Shown: positions 14,943-23,785 of the stretch, one piece after another
How the letters are laid out: each line of letters begins with the position of its first letter
Numbering within the stretch: the stretch's first letter is position 1
Origin: Clostridiales bacterium
GTDB lineage: Bacteria > Bacillota > Clostridia > Lachnospirales > Lachnospiraceae
Length of the DNA: 33,689 nucleotides
Assembly (NCBI GenBank): GCA_021204025.1
Contig: JAJQAC010000073.1
Span: 1 to 33,689, forward strand
Reading direction: 5' to 3'
The notes under the pieces: generated by a model
Database searches by the model: none
Told to the model about the DNA's origin: nothing
The model's input: the letters and a program-made list of their open reading frames with translations, nothing else
Position numbers and translations under genes: made by a program

Positions 14943-15860
14943 TCAGGCTTTCAGTTTCGGGTCAAGGGCATCCCTCAGTCCATCGCCAAAAATATTAAAC
15001 GCAATCACGGTTATCATAATCGCCACACCCGGCATAATGCTGTACAACGGGCGGTAGCTGATAAAAGTCTGGGCCGCGCTTATCATGTTGCCCCAGGATG
15101 GCGTCGGCGGCTGGATACCGATCCCCAGGAAACTTAAGGACGCCTCATACATAATCGCGTTCGGGATCCCCAGCGTAACCAGTACAATGATCGTAGATAA
15201 ACAGTTCGGGATCAGCCCTTTCATAATAATCCAGAAAGTAGAAGCTCCGCTGGCACGGCTGGCCTCAATATATTCCTTTTCCTTCAGCTGCATCACGGAA
15301 CCGCGGATCATTCTGGCTGTTCTCACCCAGGTAAGCAGACCCAGCGCGACAAACAGGTTCATCACACTCTTTCCCATAAACGTTATAATCGCCATCGCAA
15401 AGATCAGATCGGGAAACGCCTGAAAGATCTCCATGATTCTGGAAATAATGCTGTCAATTTTTCCTCCGTAATAACCTGCAACCGCACCAAGCGTCACTCC
15501 GACCAGAGATGCTACCACCTGAGCGGAAATCCCGATACTGATTGACACCCGGGAGCCATAAATGATTCTCGAAAGAATATCTCTCCCATATTCATCCGTA
15601 CCAAACGGATGCGCAAATCCCGGCTCCGCCAGAACCGCCGAATAATCCTGAAAAGTCGGATCATAGGGAGCAATAATCGGAGCAAAGATCGCAACCAGGA
15701 TCAGAACAACCAGGATTCCTGCGCAGATCATCGCCATTTTATTCTTTTTTAACCGTTTCAGGCTGTCCGCGTAGAAACTGGAATATTCCATTTCACTTTC
15801 AAGCATATCCTGCTCAAACTGTTTCTGTTTGTTGAAAAAGGATATCAGCTTCTTTCCCAT
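14943..15860 (-). CDS. Peptide ABC transporter permease (OppC/DppC type)
   Basis: A 305-residue inner-membrane permease. A long cytoplasmic N-terminus (residues 1-40, charged) is followed by the first helix (MAMICAGILVVLILVAIFAPIIA, split here by family as one TM), then five further helices. The OppC N-terminal signature PYDPT and G-T-D-x-x-G-R-D-I-L-S-R-I-I-Y-G-S-R motif are present, as is the EAA loop that docks the ATPases (EYIEASRASGAS...HLIPN-like GLIPN). Its ATG shares one base with the stop of the partner permease (TAATG), showing coupling. It forms a heterodimer with that permease. Confidence 0.93.
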   Translation of the reverse strand: MGKKLISFFNKQKQFEQDMLESEMEYSSFYADSLKRLKKNKMAMICAGILVVLILVAIFAPIIAPYDPTFQDYSAVLAEPGFAHPFGTDEYGRDILSRIIYGSRVSISIGISAQVVASLVGVTLGAVAGYYGGKIDSIISRIMEIFQAFPDLIFAMAIITFMGKSVMNLFVALGLLTWVRTARMIRGSVMQLKEKEYIEASRASGASTFWIIMKGLIPNCLSTIIVLVTLGIPNAIMYEASLSFLGIGIQPPTPSWGNMISAAQTFISYRPLYSIMPGVAIMITVIAFNIFGDGLRDALDPKLKA

Positions 15861-16792
15861 TATGACGCTCCTTTCCCATACCGGATTCTTGGATCCAGGA
15901 ATGCATAAGACAGATCGACGATCAGATTGACAATAACAAAGACAAACGCAATATACATCACGGTCCCCTCCAGGAGAGGAAGGTCACGGTTTGACATCGC
16001 ATCTACCGCCAGTTTGCCGATACCCGGGATAGAAAACACCTTTTCAATCAACATGGAACCCGTCAGCATATATCCAAAGTCCGTGCCTACCAGCGTAACA
16101 ATGGGAATCATCGCATTTTTCAATGCATGTTTTAAGACTACCACCCACCGTCTCACGCCTTTGGCCCTGGCCGTCCGGATGTAATCCTGTCCCATGACCT
16201 CCAGCATGCTTGTCCGGGTAATTCTGGCCATGCTTCCCGCGTACCTGGCCCCAAGCGCAATACTTGGCAGAACGTAGCTCGCAACAGAATCAAAACCTGA
16301 AATCGGCAGAACCGCCAGCTTCAGCCCGAAAACAATCTGCAGGATAATGGCGACCCAGAAAGCCGGAGCCGATACACCGATTATTGCAAGAATCATAACA
16401 AAAGTGTCAATTCCTTTTCCTCTTTTCACCGCGGAAAAAATGCCGCTGGGAATGCCTATGATCGCCGCAAAGACAAACGACATACAGGCCAGCTTGAGAG
16501 TAACCTTAAAACAACGGAAAAGAGCGTCCGATACAATTTCCTTGGTAAAATAGGAGGTCCCAAAATCCAGATGGACAGCTCCCTTAAGGAAATTTAAATA
16601 CTGTACATAATAGGGCAGATCCAGTCCAAGCTCATGCCGGACTTTAGCAATTGTCTCCGGGTCAGCTCTTTTTTCCAGCATAAGCGCCACCGGATCACCC
16701 GGTACAATCTGCAGCAGGATAAAAGTAATCAGGCTGATGCCGATGAGTACAAAGATCGTCTGAGCCAGACGTTTTGCTGTATAAGAAAGCAT
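15860..16792 (-). CDS. Peptide ABC transporter permease (OppB/DppB type)
   Basis: A 310-residue permease starting MLSYTAKRLAQ, the typical OppB N-terminus with the first membrane helix at residues 10-30 and the PGDPV motif just after it. Six membrane helices are predicted by eye. The EAA loop reads DYIRTARAKGV...LKHALKN. ATG 16792 is preferred over an in-frame codon at 16831 because AGGAGG lies five bases before it. The gene is separated from the binding-protein gene upstream by a terminator-like hairpin, so it may be expressed at a lower level. Confidence 0.93.
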   Translation of the reverse strand: MLSYTAKRLAQTIFVLIGISLITFILLQIVPGDPVALMLEKRADPETIAKVRHELGLDLPYYVQYLNFLKGAVHLDFGTSYFTKEIVSDALFRCFKVTLKLACMSFVFAAIIGIPSGIFSAVKRGKGIDTFVMILAIIGVSAPAFWVAIILQIVFGLKLAVLPISGFDSVASYVLPSIALGARYAGSMARITRTSMLEVMGQDYIRTARAKGVRRWVVVLKHALKNAMIPIVTLVGTDFGYMLTGSMLIEKVFSIPGIGKLAVDAMSNRDLPLLEGTVMYIAFVFVIVNLIVDLSYAFLDPRIRYGKGAS

Positions 16793-16818
16793 GGTTTCCT
16801 CCTGTTGTGTGTATAGTA

Positions 16819-16863
16819 AAAAGAGGGACATCGCCCCATAGCTGGCGCGTCTGTCCCTCTTTT
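16819..16863 (-). terminator. Terminator-like hairpin between binding protein and permease genes
   Basis: A perfect 12-bp stem (arms 16819-16830 and 16852-16863) ends with a T-rich stretch on the minus strand. It lies 14 nt past the binding-protein stop codon. Partial termination or 3'-end protection here would give excess binding protein over permease, the usual stoichiometry in peptide transporters. Confidence 0.65.
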
Positions 16864-16876
16864 CAGGAACCGGCAG

Positions 16877-18526
16877 TTACTGAATATCAGCGTCCTTCCA
16901 GAACATACGGAACGTAGAATCAATCTCAAACCCGGTCACATCCGGATTTAACAGATAGAATTTCGTTTCATTATACAGAGGCGTGGTAGCCCAGTCCTCT
17001 CTGGTCATAATGTGCTCTGCCTTCTCATAAATCTCCTGTCTCTCTGCCGTATCGGTCGTCGCAATACCATCCTGCAGGAGCTGATCAAATTCATCATTAT
17101 GCCAGAAGCTTGAGTTCGTATCGGTCTTCGTCATCGGATACAGCATGCTCTCCGGATCCGAGTAATCAACATACCAGTTGGAAATACCGCAGTCTACGCC
17201 GCCGGAAAGTTTCATGTCTGACCACGCGGAGGAGTCAACCTGCTCTACCTCCACATTGATTCCGGAAGCCTTCGCCTGCTGCTGGAATGCGGTCGCGATT
17301 GCCACATTACCCTGATACTTGGTGTTTACCGTCACTCTCAGATCAATGCCGTCCGGATATCCGGCCTCAGCCAGAAGAGCCTTCGCCTGTTCCGGATCAT
17401 ACTCAAACTCCGGCAGACTGTCATCATGTCCGATAATGCCCGCGGGGATGTAGGAAGTCGGAACGGTTGCCGTCCCATGAAGGATGCTGTCGCAGATTGC
17501 CGCGCGGTCAACCGAAAGGGCAATCGCCTGTCTTACCTTCGCATCCGGATATGTTTTTGTATTCACTGTCAGCATATAGCAGCCGGTAGGCTGAAATCCA
17601 TGCATCGCTCCGCTCAGCTCCGGATTGCTGGAGTAAATCGGATATACGGAAGGATCCACGTCAACGTAATCCACGTTACCCGCCTGATATTCCAATACCT
17701 GCGTATTCACATCCTCGATGAACTTATAGCTTACCCCATCGAGCTTTACGGCGCCGCCGTGATAATCATCAAACCGTGAAAGCTCTACGCCCACGCTGGT
17801 CTGATAGCTGTCCATCTTGAACGGTCCGGTACCATACAGTACCTTCATGCCCCAGGTATCTCCGGCCTCCTCACAGGCTGCCTCCGGATAAATGGCGGTA
17901 TACGCGGTAGAAAGCACCGACAAAAACGGCGCGTAAGGGATCTTCAGCTGAATCGTAAAGTGTGTATCGTCCTGAACCTCGATCCCGGACAGTTCATCCG
18001 CCTCACCGCTGCTCAGTTCATCATATCCCACTACGTTTTCCAGAAGCGTAGCCATCTTGGCGAGCTTCACCAGACGCTCATAGGAATACTTGACATCGGA
18101 AGCCGTCAGAGTCTCTCCATTGTGGAACTTCACATCCGGCAGTAATTCAAAGCTGTAGGTCAGCTGATCCTCCGATACCTCCGGCATATCCGCGAGAAGT
18201 ACTGTTTCAAGGCTGCCGTCACCATTTGTCTTCAGCAGAGATTCCGACACATTATCCGTGATCTTCATAATAATGCTGTATGTATACTGCTGCGGATCCA
18301 AAGCTACCTGCGGGTCAACCGCAGCCACCCGGATGATCTTATCTCCGGCAGATTCTGCCGGTGCTTCTGTCTGCGCAGCCTCCGCTGCTGTCTCTCCCTC
18401 CGCTTTCGTCTCCTCAGCCTGAGCCGCAGCCTGCGTCTCCGTGGACGTACTGCCAGATCCGCCACAGGCAGACAAAGCTACCGCTGCAGCACAAAGAATG
18501 GCAATCCCTGTCAGTTTCTTTTTCAT
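16877..18526 (-). CDS. Peptide-binding lipoprotein (family 5 solute-binding protein)
   Basis: A 549-residue extracellular solute-binding protein. Residues 1-20 are a lipoprotein signal peptide ending in the lipobox LSAC, with Cys21 as the lipidated residue. A Thr/Ala/Glu-rich linker runs to about residue 62. The mature domain has family 5 landmarks: FELLPDVKFHNGETLTASDV, GTGPF and the V-R-Q-A-I-A-L-S-V-D-R motif. It delivers peptides to the permeases encoded downstream. First gene of the operon; GGAGGAG is 11 nt before the ATG. Ligand class (di-, oligo- or muropeptide) cannot be read from the sequence alone; the epimerase later in the operon hints at dipeptides. Confidence 0.93.
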   Translation of the reverse strand: MKKKLTGIAILCAAAVALSACGGSGSTSTETQAAAQAEETKAEGETAAEAAQTEAPAESAGDKIIRVAAVDPQVALDPQQYTYSIIMKITDNVSESLLKTNGDGSLETVLLADMPEVSEDQLTYSFELLPDVKFHNGETLTASDVKYSYERLVKLAKMATLLENVVGYDELSSGEADELSGIEVQDDTHFTIQLKIPYAPFLSVLSTAYTAIYPEAACEEAGDTWGMKVLYGTGPFKMDSYQTSVGVELSRFDDYHGGAVKLDGVSYKFIEDVNTQVLEYQAGNVDYVDVDPSVYPIYSSNPELSGAMHGFQPTGCYMLTVNTKTYPDAKVRQAIALSVDRAAICDSILHGTATVPTSYIPAGIIGHDDSLPEFEYDPEQAKALLAEAGYPDGIDLRVTVNTKYQGNVAIATAFQQQAKASGINVEVEQVDSSAWSDMKLSGGVDCGISNWYVDYSDPESMLYPMTKTDTNSSFWHNDEFDQLLQDGIATTDTAERQEIYEKAEHIMTREDWATTPLYNETKFYLLNPDVTGFEIDSTFRMFWKDADIQ

Positions 18527-18622
18527 TTTACCATGCTCCTCCTTTTATGATAGTTGCAGCTGTTCCTGATAACGGGCTTCCTGTATCGGAGATCCCGTCA
18601 TCCCGGACAGTTACTTATATTT

Positions 18623-18647
18623 ATTTTAGCTCCATAAGGACTAAAAT
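18623..18647. promoter_or_regulatory. Inverted repeat upstream of the peptide operon
   Basis: ATTTTAG at 18623-18629 and CTAAAAT at 18641-18647 are exact inverted arms with a nearly symmetric core (TCC-ATA-AGGA). It lies about 100 nt before the binding-protein start, and on the minus strand it overlaps a weak TTGATT-N16-TAAAAT promoter candidate. Another possible -10 (TATAAT, 18669-18664) lacks a good -35. An operator role is inferred from position. Confidence 0.35.
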
Positions 18648-18718
18648 CAAAATAAAAAGTCTCATTATATATTCCCGGACACCGTCGTCTGCGGAATATA
18701 CAACTGAAACCTTAATAT

Positions 18719-18764
18719 ACCGGTTATTTCGGATATTCTGACATCTGTCATACGAAAAACCGGT
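18719..18764. repeat. Nested inverted repeat in the 18527-19030 gene-free stretch
   Basis: ACCGGTTATTTCG at 18719-18731 and CGAAAAACCGGT at 18753-18764 form an inverted pair with one extra base. Between them TGACA-TC-TGTCA (18739-18750) is a second, smaller dyad. The rest of 18527-18916 is AT-rich with no gene seen. It may be a regulator binding region for the peptide operon. Confidence 0.35.
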
Positions 18765-18916
18765 TTCTATTATTTTTACAACAGCCAGAAGAATAATAAT
18801 AATTCACAATTTCTTAATATTTATGAAAAGTTTAACATATTATTCGGGACTGGTCAATACATTTTCAAACAAAAACCCTTCACTAAAAACCTTTTTTCCT
18901 AAGTGACTGTGAAATT

Positions 18917-18970
18917 AAAAAAGCAGTGCTAGGCCGCAGGTTTTAAGCCCTGGCTCAGCACTGCTTTTTT
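18917..18970. terminator. Bidirectional terminator ending the sugar-use operon
   Basis: A perfect 14-bp stem (arms 18917-18930 and 18957-18970) has six A and six T residues at its ends, so it terminates in either direction. On the minus strand it follows the iron alcohol dehydrogenase stop by about 60 nt and closes the sigma-54-driven transcript. Confidence 0.85.
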
Positions 18971-19030
18971 CATCTGACTTTATTTTTCGCTCTTTCTTCC
19001 TGATTCTATTGTATGGAGTAAATCCTGTTA

Positions 19031-20233
19031 CTACAATGCCATTTCGTAAATCTTCTTGATATCATCTTTGTAGAGGTGTTTAAAGAATGCTACATACCCG
19101 ACTCCATTGGAGTCCGCACATTTCTGAGCCATCTCATCGATCTGCTCCGGTGTCGGATGGATATTCATCTCAGACATACTGGTGGGCATACCGATCTTAT
19201 GACACCATTCCTCAAAGGCTTCGATTCCTTTCATGGCGGTTCCGTTGATGTCGGAGAAGTCTTCCGAAACTCCCATCACGCGAACAGCGAATTTCGCAAA
19301 CCTCGCAGGATTGGTACTCATACAGTATCTTGCCCAGCTGCCCCAGACCGCGCAGAGACCGGCGCCATGAGTCATATCAAACATACCTTCCATCTCCGCC
19401 TGGAGTTTGTGGGGACCCCAGTCTGCCATACGTCCGCAGCCGGTCAGTCCGTTGTGGGAAAGACTTCCGGCCCACATCAGTGTTGCGCGGGCGTCGTAAT
19501 TGGTCGGTTCCTTCATGGCTACAATCGCCGCCTCCTTTACTGATATCATCAGCCCTTCGGCGATATGATCCACCAGATCCGTTCCCTCGACATTATGGAA
19601 ATAACGCTCCATCGTGTGCATCATGATATCAGCCGCACCGCAGGCTATCTGGTATTTGGGAAGGGTAAAGGTAATAACCGGATCCAGAATCGCAAAAAGC
19701 GGACGGCCGATATCATTCAGGTAAGTGCGTTTCACATGATCCTCATCAATCGTAATCACCATGGCGTTGCTCATCTCTGAGCCGGTCGCGGCAATCGTGA
19801 TGATGCAGCCCAACGGTGCGATTTTCACCTTCTCTTTTGGTATCTTATGAAGGCTGAGATCCAGTACCAGATCCAGGATATCAAAATCATCATTTGCGAT
19901 GCCATAGGCAATCGCCTTTGCCGAATCAACTGCACTTCCGCCACCTATGGGCAGTATAAAATCCACACCTTCTTTTTTACACAGTTCGATTCCCTTGCGG
20001 ACCAGACTCAGCCTGGGATTGGGGACGACGCCGTCCAGATCGATATATTCCAGGCCGGCGTCCGTAAGGCTTTTATGTACCTTGTCCAGGATTCCATTTT
20101 CCTGCAGGAACGTATCGCCGTAGTGAACCAGCACCTTGTGAGCTCCACGGGACGCGATTTCCTTCCCCACTTCCAGCTCAGCGTCACGCCCGAATATGAC
20201 TTTTGTAGGCGCATAATAAGTAAAATTATTCAT
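19031..20233 (-). CDS. Iron-containing alcohol dehydrogenase (group III)
   Basis: A 400-residue group III dehydrogenase of the butanol dehydrogenase/YqhD-FucO type, converting aldehydes and alcohols with NAD(P)H. The nucleotide-binding glycine stretch is LPIGGGSAVDSAKAIA. The metal ligands follow the family spacing: D and H in AADIMMHTMERYF, H in SLSHNGLTGCG and H in MTHGAGLC. ATG 20233 is chosen: AAAGGAG lies 9 nt upstream, while the earlier ATG at 20242 directly abuts that site. It is the last gene of the PTS operon, behind the zinc dehydrogenase. The likely task is to reduce the aldehyde made by the upstream aldolase, as FucO does with lactaldehyde; that is inference. Confidence 0.92.
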   Translation of the reverse strand: MNNFTYYAPTKVIFGRDAELEVGKEIASRGAHKVLVHYGDTFLQENGILDKVHKSLTDAGLEYIDLDGVVPNPRLSLVRKGIELCKKEGVDFILPIGGGSAVDSAKAIAYGIANDDFDILDLVLDLSLHKIPKEKVKIAPLGCIITIAATGSEMSNAMVITIDEDHVKRTYLNDIGRPLFAILDPVITFTLPKYQIACGAADIMMHTMERYFHNVEGTDLVDHIAEGLMISVKEAAIVAMKEPTNYDARATLMWAGSLSHNGLTGCGRMADWGPHKLQAEMEGMFDMTHGAGLCAVWGSWARYCMSTNPARFAKFAVRVMGVSEDFSDINGTAMKGIEAFEEWCHKIGMPTSMSEMNIHPTPEQIDEMAQKCADSNGVGYVAFFKHLYKDDIKKIYEMAL

Positions 20234-20273
20234 TTCAGACATCTCCTTTTCCGAAACATTCCTGATGCTGCTG

Positions 20274-20300
20274 TCACAGATCGTTTCCCGCTCTCTGTGA
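20274..20300 (-). other. Intercistronic hairpin between the two dehydrogenases
   Basis: TCACAGA 20274-20280 pairs with TCTGTGA 20294-20300. There is no T tract, so transcript processing or stability is more likely than termination. Confidence 0.4.
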
Positions 20301-20324
20301 TTTCGCAGATCATAACCTCACTGC

Positions 20325-21389
20325 TTATTCTTCATCCATCCGGATCACACAGCGATACGTATTTGGCTTACAGGCATCGTCATAAGCCTGCTTACACTCA
20401 CTCAGCGCATAGGTTCCCTGGATTACCTGACTCATATCGACGGCTCCGCTCTGCATCAGTTTGATCGCCAGCAGGAAATCCTTGTCTACCGAGCCGACCG
20501 TGCCGATAATCTCATGCTCCAGCGTATGCAGACGTCCCAGCTTTACCGGTACCGGATCGTCCGGGATCTGATTACTGTAGAGCACGATGCGTCCCGGAGT
20601 CGCCAGCAGCGAATAATACTGATCAAAGAATTTTGACGAGGCAATGCTGTAAAATACAACATCCACTCCTCTGCCTTCGGTTATCTTACTGATAAATTCT
20701 CCGATATCCTGTGTTGCCGGATCCACCACATAATCGGCTCCGGCTTTCAGTGCTTTTTCGCGCCTTTCCGGATCCATCTCCGCCATGACGACTCTCGCTC
20801 CCACTCTCTTCGCAACCTGGACATGCAGGATACCCATGATACCGGCTCCGATAATGACACACGTCTCGCCCATCGCAAGGCGGGCACGCCGGATGCTGTG
20901 AATGACATCGGATAACGGCTCCGTGATGCACGCATACTCAAAGTTCACCTCAGCCGGGAACTTAAACACCTCGGTCGGTTTGCGGACAATATACTGTGAG
21001 AAACATCCCTGCAGATTCATCGGCGTATCAATCGTCGGCGGGACTGCCGGTTTGCTGAAATTCGGACCATGTTCACAATGTCCCAGTCCCAGGATGCAGT
21101 TCTGGCAGGTCATGCAGTGGATTCTGCCGACCGTAACATTGTCACCGACCTCATATCCTTTTACATTTTTACCAACTGCCACGACAATGCCCGCTCCCTC
21201 GTGTCCGCCGACACGCGGAAAGAAGCTCTTCACTTTCCCATCATACGGCCTCTGGTCAATGGTGCAGATCGATGAACGCATCACCTTGATCAACAGCTGA
21301 TCGTCACTGTACTTCGGTATCTCATATTCATGGGTCGTGACCTCATGCACTCCGGTCACCACCACTGCTTTCATTTTTTCTGGAATCAA
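20325..21389 (-). CDS. Zinc-dependent MDR dehydrogenase (polyol/sorbitol type)
   Basis: A 354-residue medium-chain dehydrogenase of the sorbitol/threonine dehydrogenase branch. The catalytic zinc site is Cys in SSICTIDQ, GGHEGAG and a later E in ITEPLSD. The structural-zinc loop reads CMTCQNC...GHC, with four cysteines. The Rossmann glycine motif is GAGIMGIL. The first codon is TTG at 21389: AGGAGG lies 8 nt upstream, while the next ATG (21374) is 23 nt away. Within the operon it follows IIB. A natural role is oxidation of an imported polyol phosphate to a ketose phosphate, as galactitol-phosphate dehydrogenases do. Substrate is unproven, and sugar dehydrogenases cannot be assigned by sequence alone. 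Confidence 0.9.
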   Translation of the reverse strand: MIPEKMKAVVVTGVHEVTTHEYEIPKYSDDQLLIKVMRSSICTIDQRPYDGKVKSFFPRVGGHEGAGIVVAVGKNVKGYEVGDNVTVGRIHCMTCQNCILGLGHCEHGPNFSKPAVPPTIDTPMNLQGCFSQYIVRKPTEVFKFPAEVNFEYACITEPLSDVIHSIRRARLAMGETCVIIGAGIMGILHVQVAKRVGARVVMAEMDPERREKALKAGADYVVDPATQDIGEFISKITEGRGVDVVFYSIASSKFFDQYYSLLATPGRIVLYSNQIPDDPVPVKLGRLHTLEHEIIGTVGSVDKDFLLAIKLMQSGAVDMSQVIQGTYALSECKQAYDDACKPNTYRCVIRMDEE

Positions 21390-21452
21390 TGATATTACCT
21401 CCTGTCATTACTTTCATTTAAATTTGATCCGGTTATTTGATCAGCCTATAGC

Positions 21453-21938
21453 CTATTTCACCAGCTTCTTTAACGGCTTTTTCGAATCCATATCGCAGAT
21501 ATTCTGCCCATAGACATAGACACCGCGGGCGTCGATACTCTTTAACTGCGCGATTTCCTCGTCCGTCGCGTAAAAATAACCTCTGACTATCTTCTTTCTT
21601 CCGGATCCTCCGCCCATATTTCCTACATTCAGTTCTTTCAGTTCTACACCAAGATCCAGCAGCTGTACAAACGCGAGCGGCGTCTTGGCCAGGATCATAA
21701 CACGCGTATCCGGGCCCTTCAATTCATCGCTACAGAGCAGCTCTGCCGCGTCTTTGACCGTATGCACATATACCTTCACACCGCTTGGAGAAATACTTGT
21801 AAACAGATTTACCAATACCGGGTTTGCCGCCGCAGCGTCATCCGCGATCACGATCTGCTTCGCGTTTACCTCACCGATCCATTTCATAACAACCTGTCCG
21901 TGGAGAAGTCTCTCGTCAATTCTCGCAAAAATGATCAT
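21453..21938 (-). CDS. PTS mannose-family IIB component
   Basis: A 161-residue cytoplasmic phosphocarrier of the mannose/fructose/sorbose PTS family. The start MIIFARIDERLLHGQV contains the phosphorylated His13, and the family signature LNVGNMGGGSGRKKI appears near residue 105. It receives phosphate from the IIA encoded about 7 kb upstream and passes it to sugar bound by the IIC-IID permease. AAGGAAGG lies six bases before the ATG. It follows the permease gene after a 96-nt gap holding a perfect hairpin, whereas many mannose-type operons place IIB before IIC. Confidence 0.95.
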   Translation of the reverse strand: MIIFARIDERLLHGQVVMKWIGEVNAKQIVIADDAAAANPVLVNLFTSISPSGVKVYVHTVKDAAELLCSDELKGPDTRVMILAKTPLAFVQLLDLGVELKELNVGNMGGGSGRKKIVRGYFYATDEEIAQLKSIDARGVYVYGQNICDMDSKKPLKKLVK

Positions 21939-21965
21939 TGTCTGCCTTCCTTTCTTTTTTATAGT

Positions 21966-21989
21966 GGAGGGATACCGGGGTATCCCTCC
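21966..21989 (-). other. Perfect 11-bp hairpin between permease and IIB genes
   Basis: GGAGGGATACC 21966-21976 pairs with GGTATCCCTCC 21979-21989 around a 2-nt spacer. On the minus strand it is followed by an A-rich stretch, not T, so it probably marks a processing or stability element, not a terminator. Confidence 0.5.
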
Positions 21990-22034
21990 TCAGCCATTCT
22001 CAGGTTTTTCTATCCTCTTCTTCTTCGTTCCGCT

Positions 22035-23663
22035 TTATGCGCAGATGCCAAGCGCTCCCAGTGCAAACGCTCCAAAGAATACCACGCACAGCAGCAGTAC
22101 GGTGCTCATCTTTCTCTTCTTCAGGATGCCAAAGCAGCACAATGTCAGTGCCAGCGGCAGAATACCTTTCATAATCGCGTCCAGCATCGTGGTCTGTAAA
22201 TTAACGTCCGCAATTACCAGGCCCAGATTCAGCTTCACCGTCGAAGCAGCCAGTGCGCCAAACGCGACACAGCCGACAATCCCCGCGATATTCGTGAAGT
22301 AATTCGCCGCTCCGGATGAATACAGCTTCTCGATCAGTGCGCCGCCATATTTATACCCCAGCCAGCCGATCAGAATCGCCGCCACTACCTTGAAAATGAC
22401 AAAACCAAAATAGGTAAAGTACACGCCGGCGATACTGCCCGCCAGTACCATACTGATACCGACCGACTTAATAATCGTATTGTAAACACTCTGCACCATC
22501 GGATCGCCGATTGCCGCTACCGGTCCCTGCATCGAGGAGCCGAACGCGCGGATCGTCTCTGGTGTGATATTCTCATTGCCGAGTGCGCGCTCCTCCTCCA
22601 TCGCTACATAAGGAGCGACCAGCATGCCCAGGAACTGATAGTTGGTATTGATAAACTGCGTATGCTTTTCCAGTTCTTCCATCTGACGGTTGACGTCACC
22701 CGGATACAGCTTTTTCATTACTGTAGACAGACCGAGCATAATTGCTTCCGCGTTCTTTGTCGCGGTGTTATTGCCCCACTCGATAAAATTCTCGGTGATA
22801 AAGGTCGCTTTGATCGCGTCCTTTGCGGTAAGAATATGATTCTTTCTTACCTCTGCGTTCTTAAAGAACGACAGATCCAGCGTACCGTTCTGAATTCTGC
22901 CGTAGGTATAGATCACCAGTACGCAGACCGCGAGCACTACCAGTACCAGCGTGCTCAGCCCCAGATATTCGCACAGGATAAAGGAGATAATCATATAGAA
23001 AATCTTGCCATTACCACCGATAAATACCAGACCCAGGCCGATACCAACTGCCGGAAGCGCATTGCCGGCTACATTCAGTCCGGTCGACGCCCATGCGGGA
23101 AGATTGTTCATCGCCGCTGAGATCTGGTCGATTCCCAGCACCATCACGAGGAACATCATGATCGTGAAGATCGCTACTTTAAAGAACATATTCGCGGCGC
23201 CCCAGAACCACATTGCTCCCGGATTGCGTTTCTCTACGGAGCGGTCAAGGTTAGCGGTGAAAAAACACGCCAGGGTATTCACCCAGTTTCTCAGGGAAGC
23301 AAACGCGATACCGACCGGAACCGCGATCGCCAGAGCAGCCTCGTATCCCAGACCGCCTTTAAAAGCTACTACGACGCCGACTACCGTACCGATCATCGGG
23401 TTCGACGGCTGTGTGCCTCCTACGGAGATAACGCCCATATAAATCAGGCCGATATAAGCTCCAAGGATCGCCCCGTCCATCGGATGTCCCAGGATCAGGC
23501 CGATCGCGTAACCAAGGACCAGCGGCGGTGTCAGAGAATAACACAGCATATAGATTGGTCCAAATGAAATCGCGCATCCAAACAACAGCGCAATCAGAAA
23601 ATATTGAAGTGTCGACGGATTTGCCACCAGTGTGGCTGTCCATGTTGCAGCATCCGGTGCCAT
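22035..23663 (-). CDS. Fused PTS mannose-family IIC-IID permease
   Basis: A 542-residue membrane protein joining the two permease subunits that are normally separate. Residues 1-255 are a IIC (ManY/SorA-like) domain with many helices and the motifs LGHPMDGAILGAYIGLIYMG and GGTQPSNP. Residues 275-542 are IID (ManZ-like): the start TFITENFIEWGNN differs somewhat, but the core E-L-E-K-H-T-Q-F-I-N-T-N, then FGSSMQGPVAAIGDPMVQSVYNTI and the three C-terminal helices are typical. The joining stretch (TYGRIQNGTLDLSFFKNAEVRKNHILTAKD, given here as one charged linker about residues 252-281) is cytoplasmic. AGGGGG about 8 nt before the ATG. The frame is continuous with no internal start signal that I can see. 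Confidence 0.9.
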   Translation of the reverse strand: MAPDAATWTATLVANPSTLQYFLIALLFGCAISFGPIYMLCYSLTPPLVLGYAIGLILGHPMDGAILGAYIGLIYMGVISVGGTQPSNPMIGTVVGVVVAFKGGLGYEAALAIAVPVGIAFASLRNWVNTLACFFTANLDRSVEKRNPGAMWFWGAANMFFKVAIFTIMMFLVMVLGIDQISAAMNNLPAWASTGLNVAGNALPAVGIGLGLVFIGGNGKIFYMIISFILCEYLGLSTLVLVVLAVCVLVIYTYGRIQNGTLDLSFFKNAEVRKNHILTAKDAIKATFITENFIEWGNNTATKNAEAIMLGLSTVMKKLYPGDVNRQMEELEKHTQFINTNYQFLGMLVAPYVAMEEERALGNENITPETIRAFGSSMQGPVAAIGDPMVQSVYNTIIKSVGISMVLAGSIAGVYFTYFGFVIFKVVAAILIGWLGYKYGGALIEKLYSSGAANYFTNIAGIVGCVAFGALAASTVKLNLGLVIADVNLQTTMLDAIMKGILPLALTLCCFGILKKRKMSTVLLLCVVFFGAFALGALGICA

Positions 23664-23734
23664 AAATATTTCCCCCTTTTCGTAATTTATTTTCCTTCTC
23701 TTTTATCATATCGTGATGCAGACCATGAGATTTT

Positions 23735-23759
23735 CCTGCACGGTTCACAGCCGCGCAGG
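23735..23759 (-). other. Intercistronic hairpin between aldolase and permease genes
   Basis: CCTGC-A-CGG at 23735-23742 pairs with CCG-C-GCAGG at 23751-23759, with one mismatch and a 7-nt loop. There is no T tract. Confidence 0.4.
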
Positions 23760-23785
23760 TGTCTCCTGACATTACTCATGATCTC

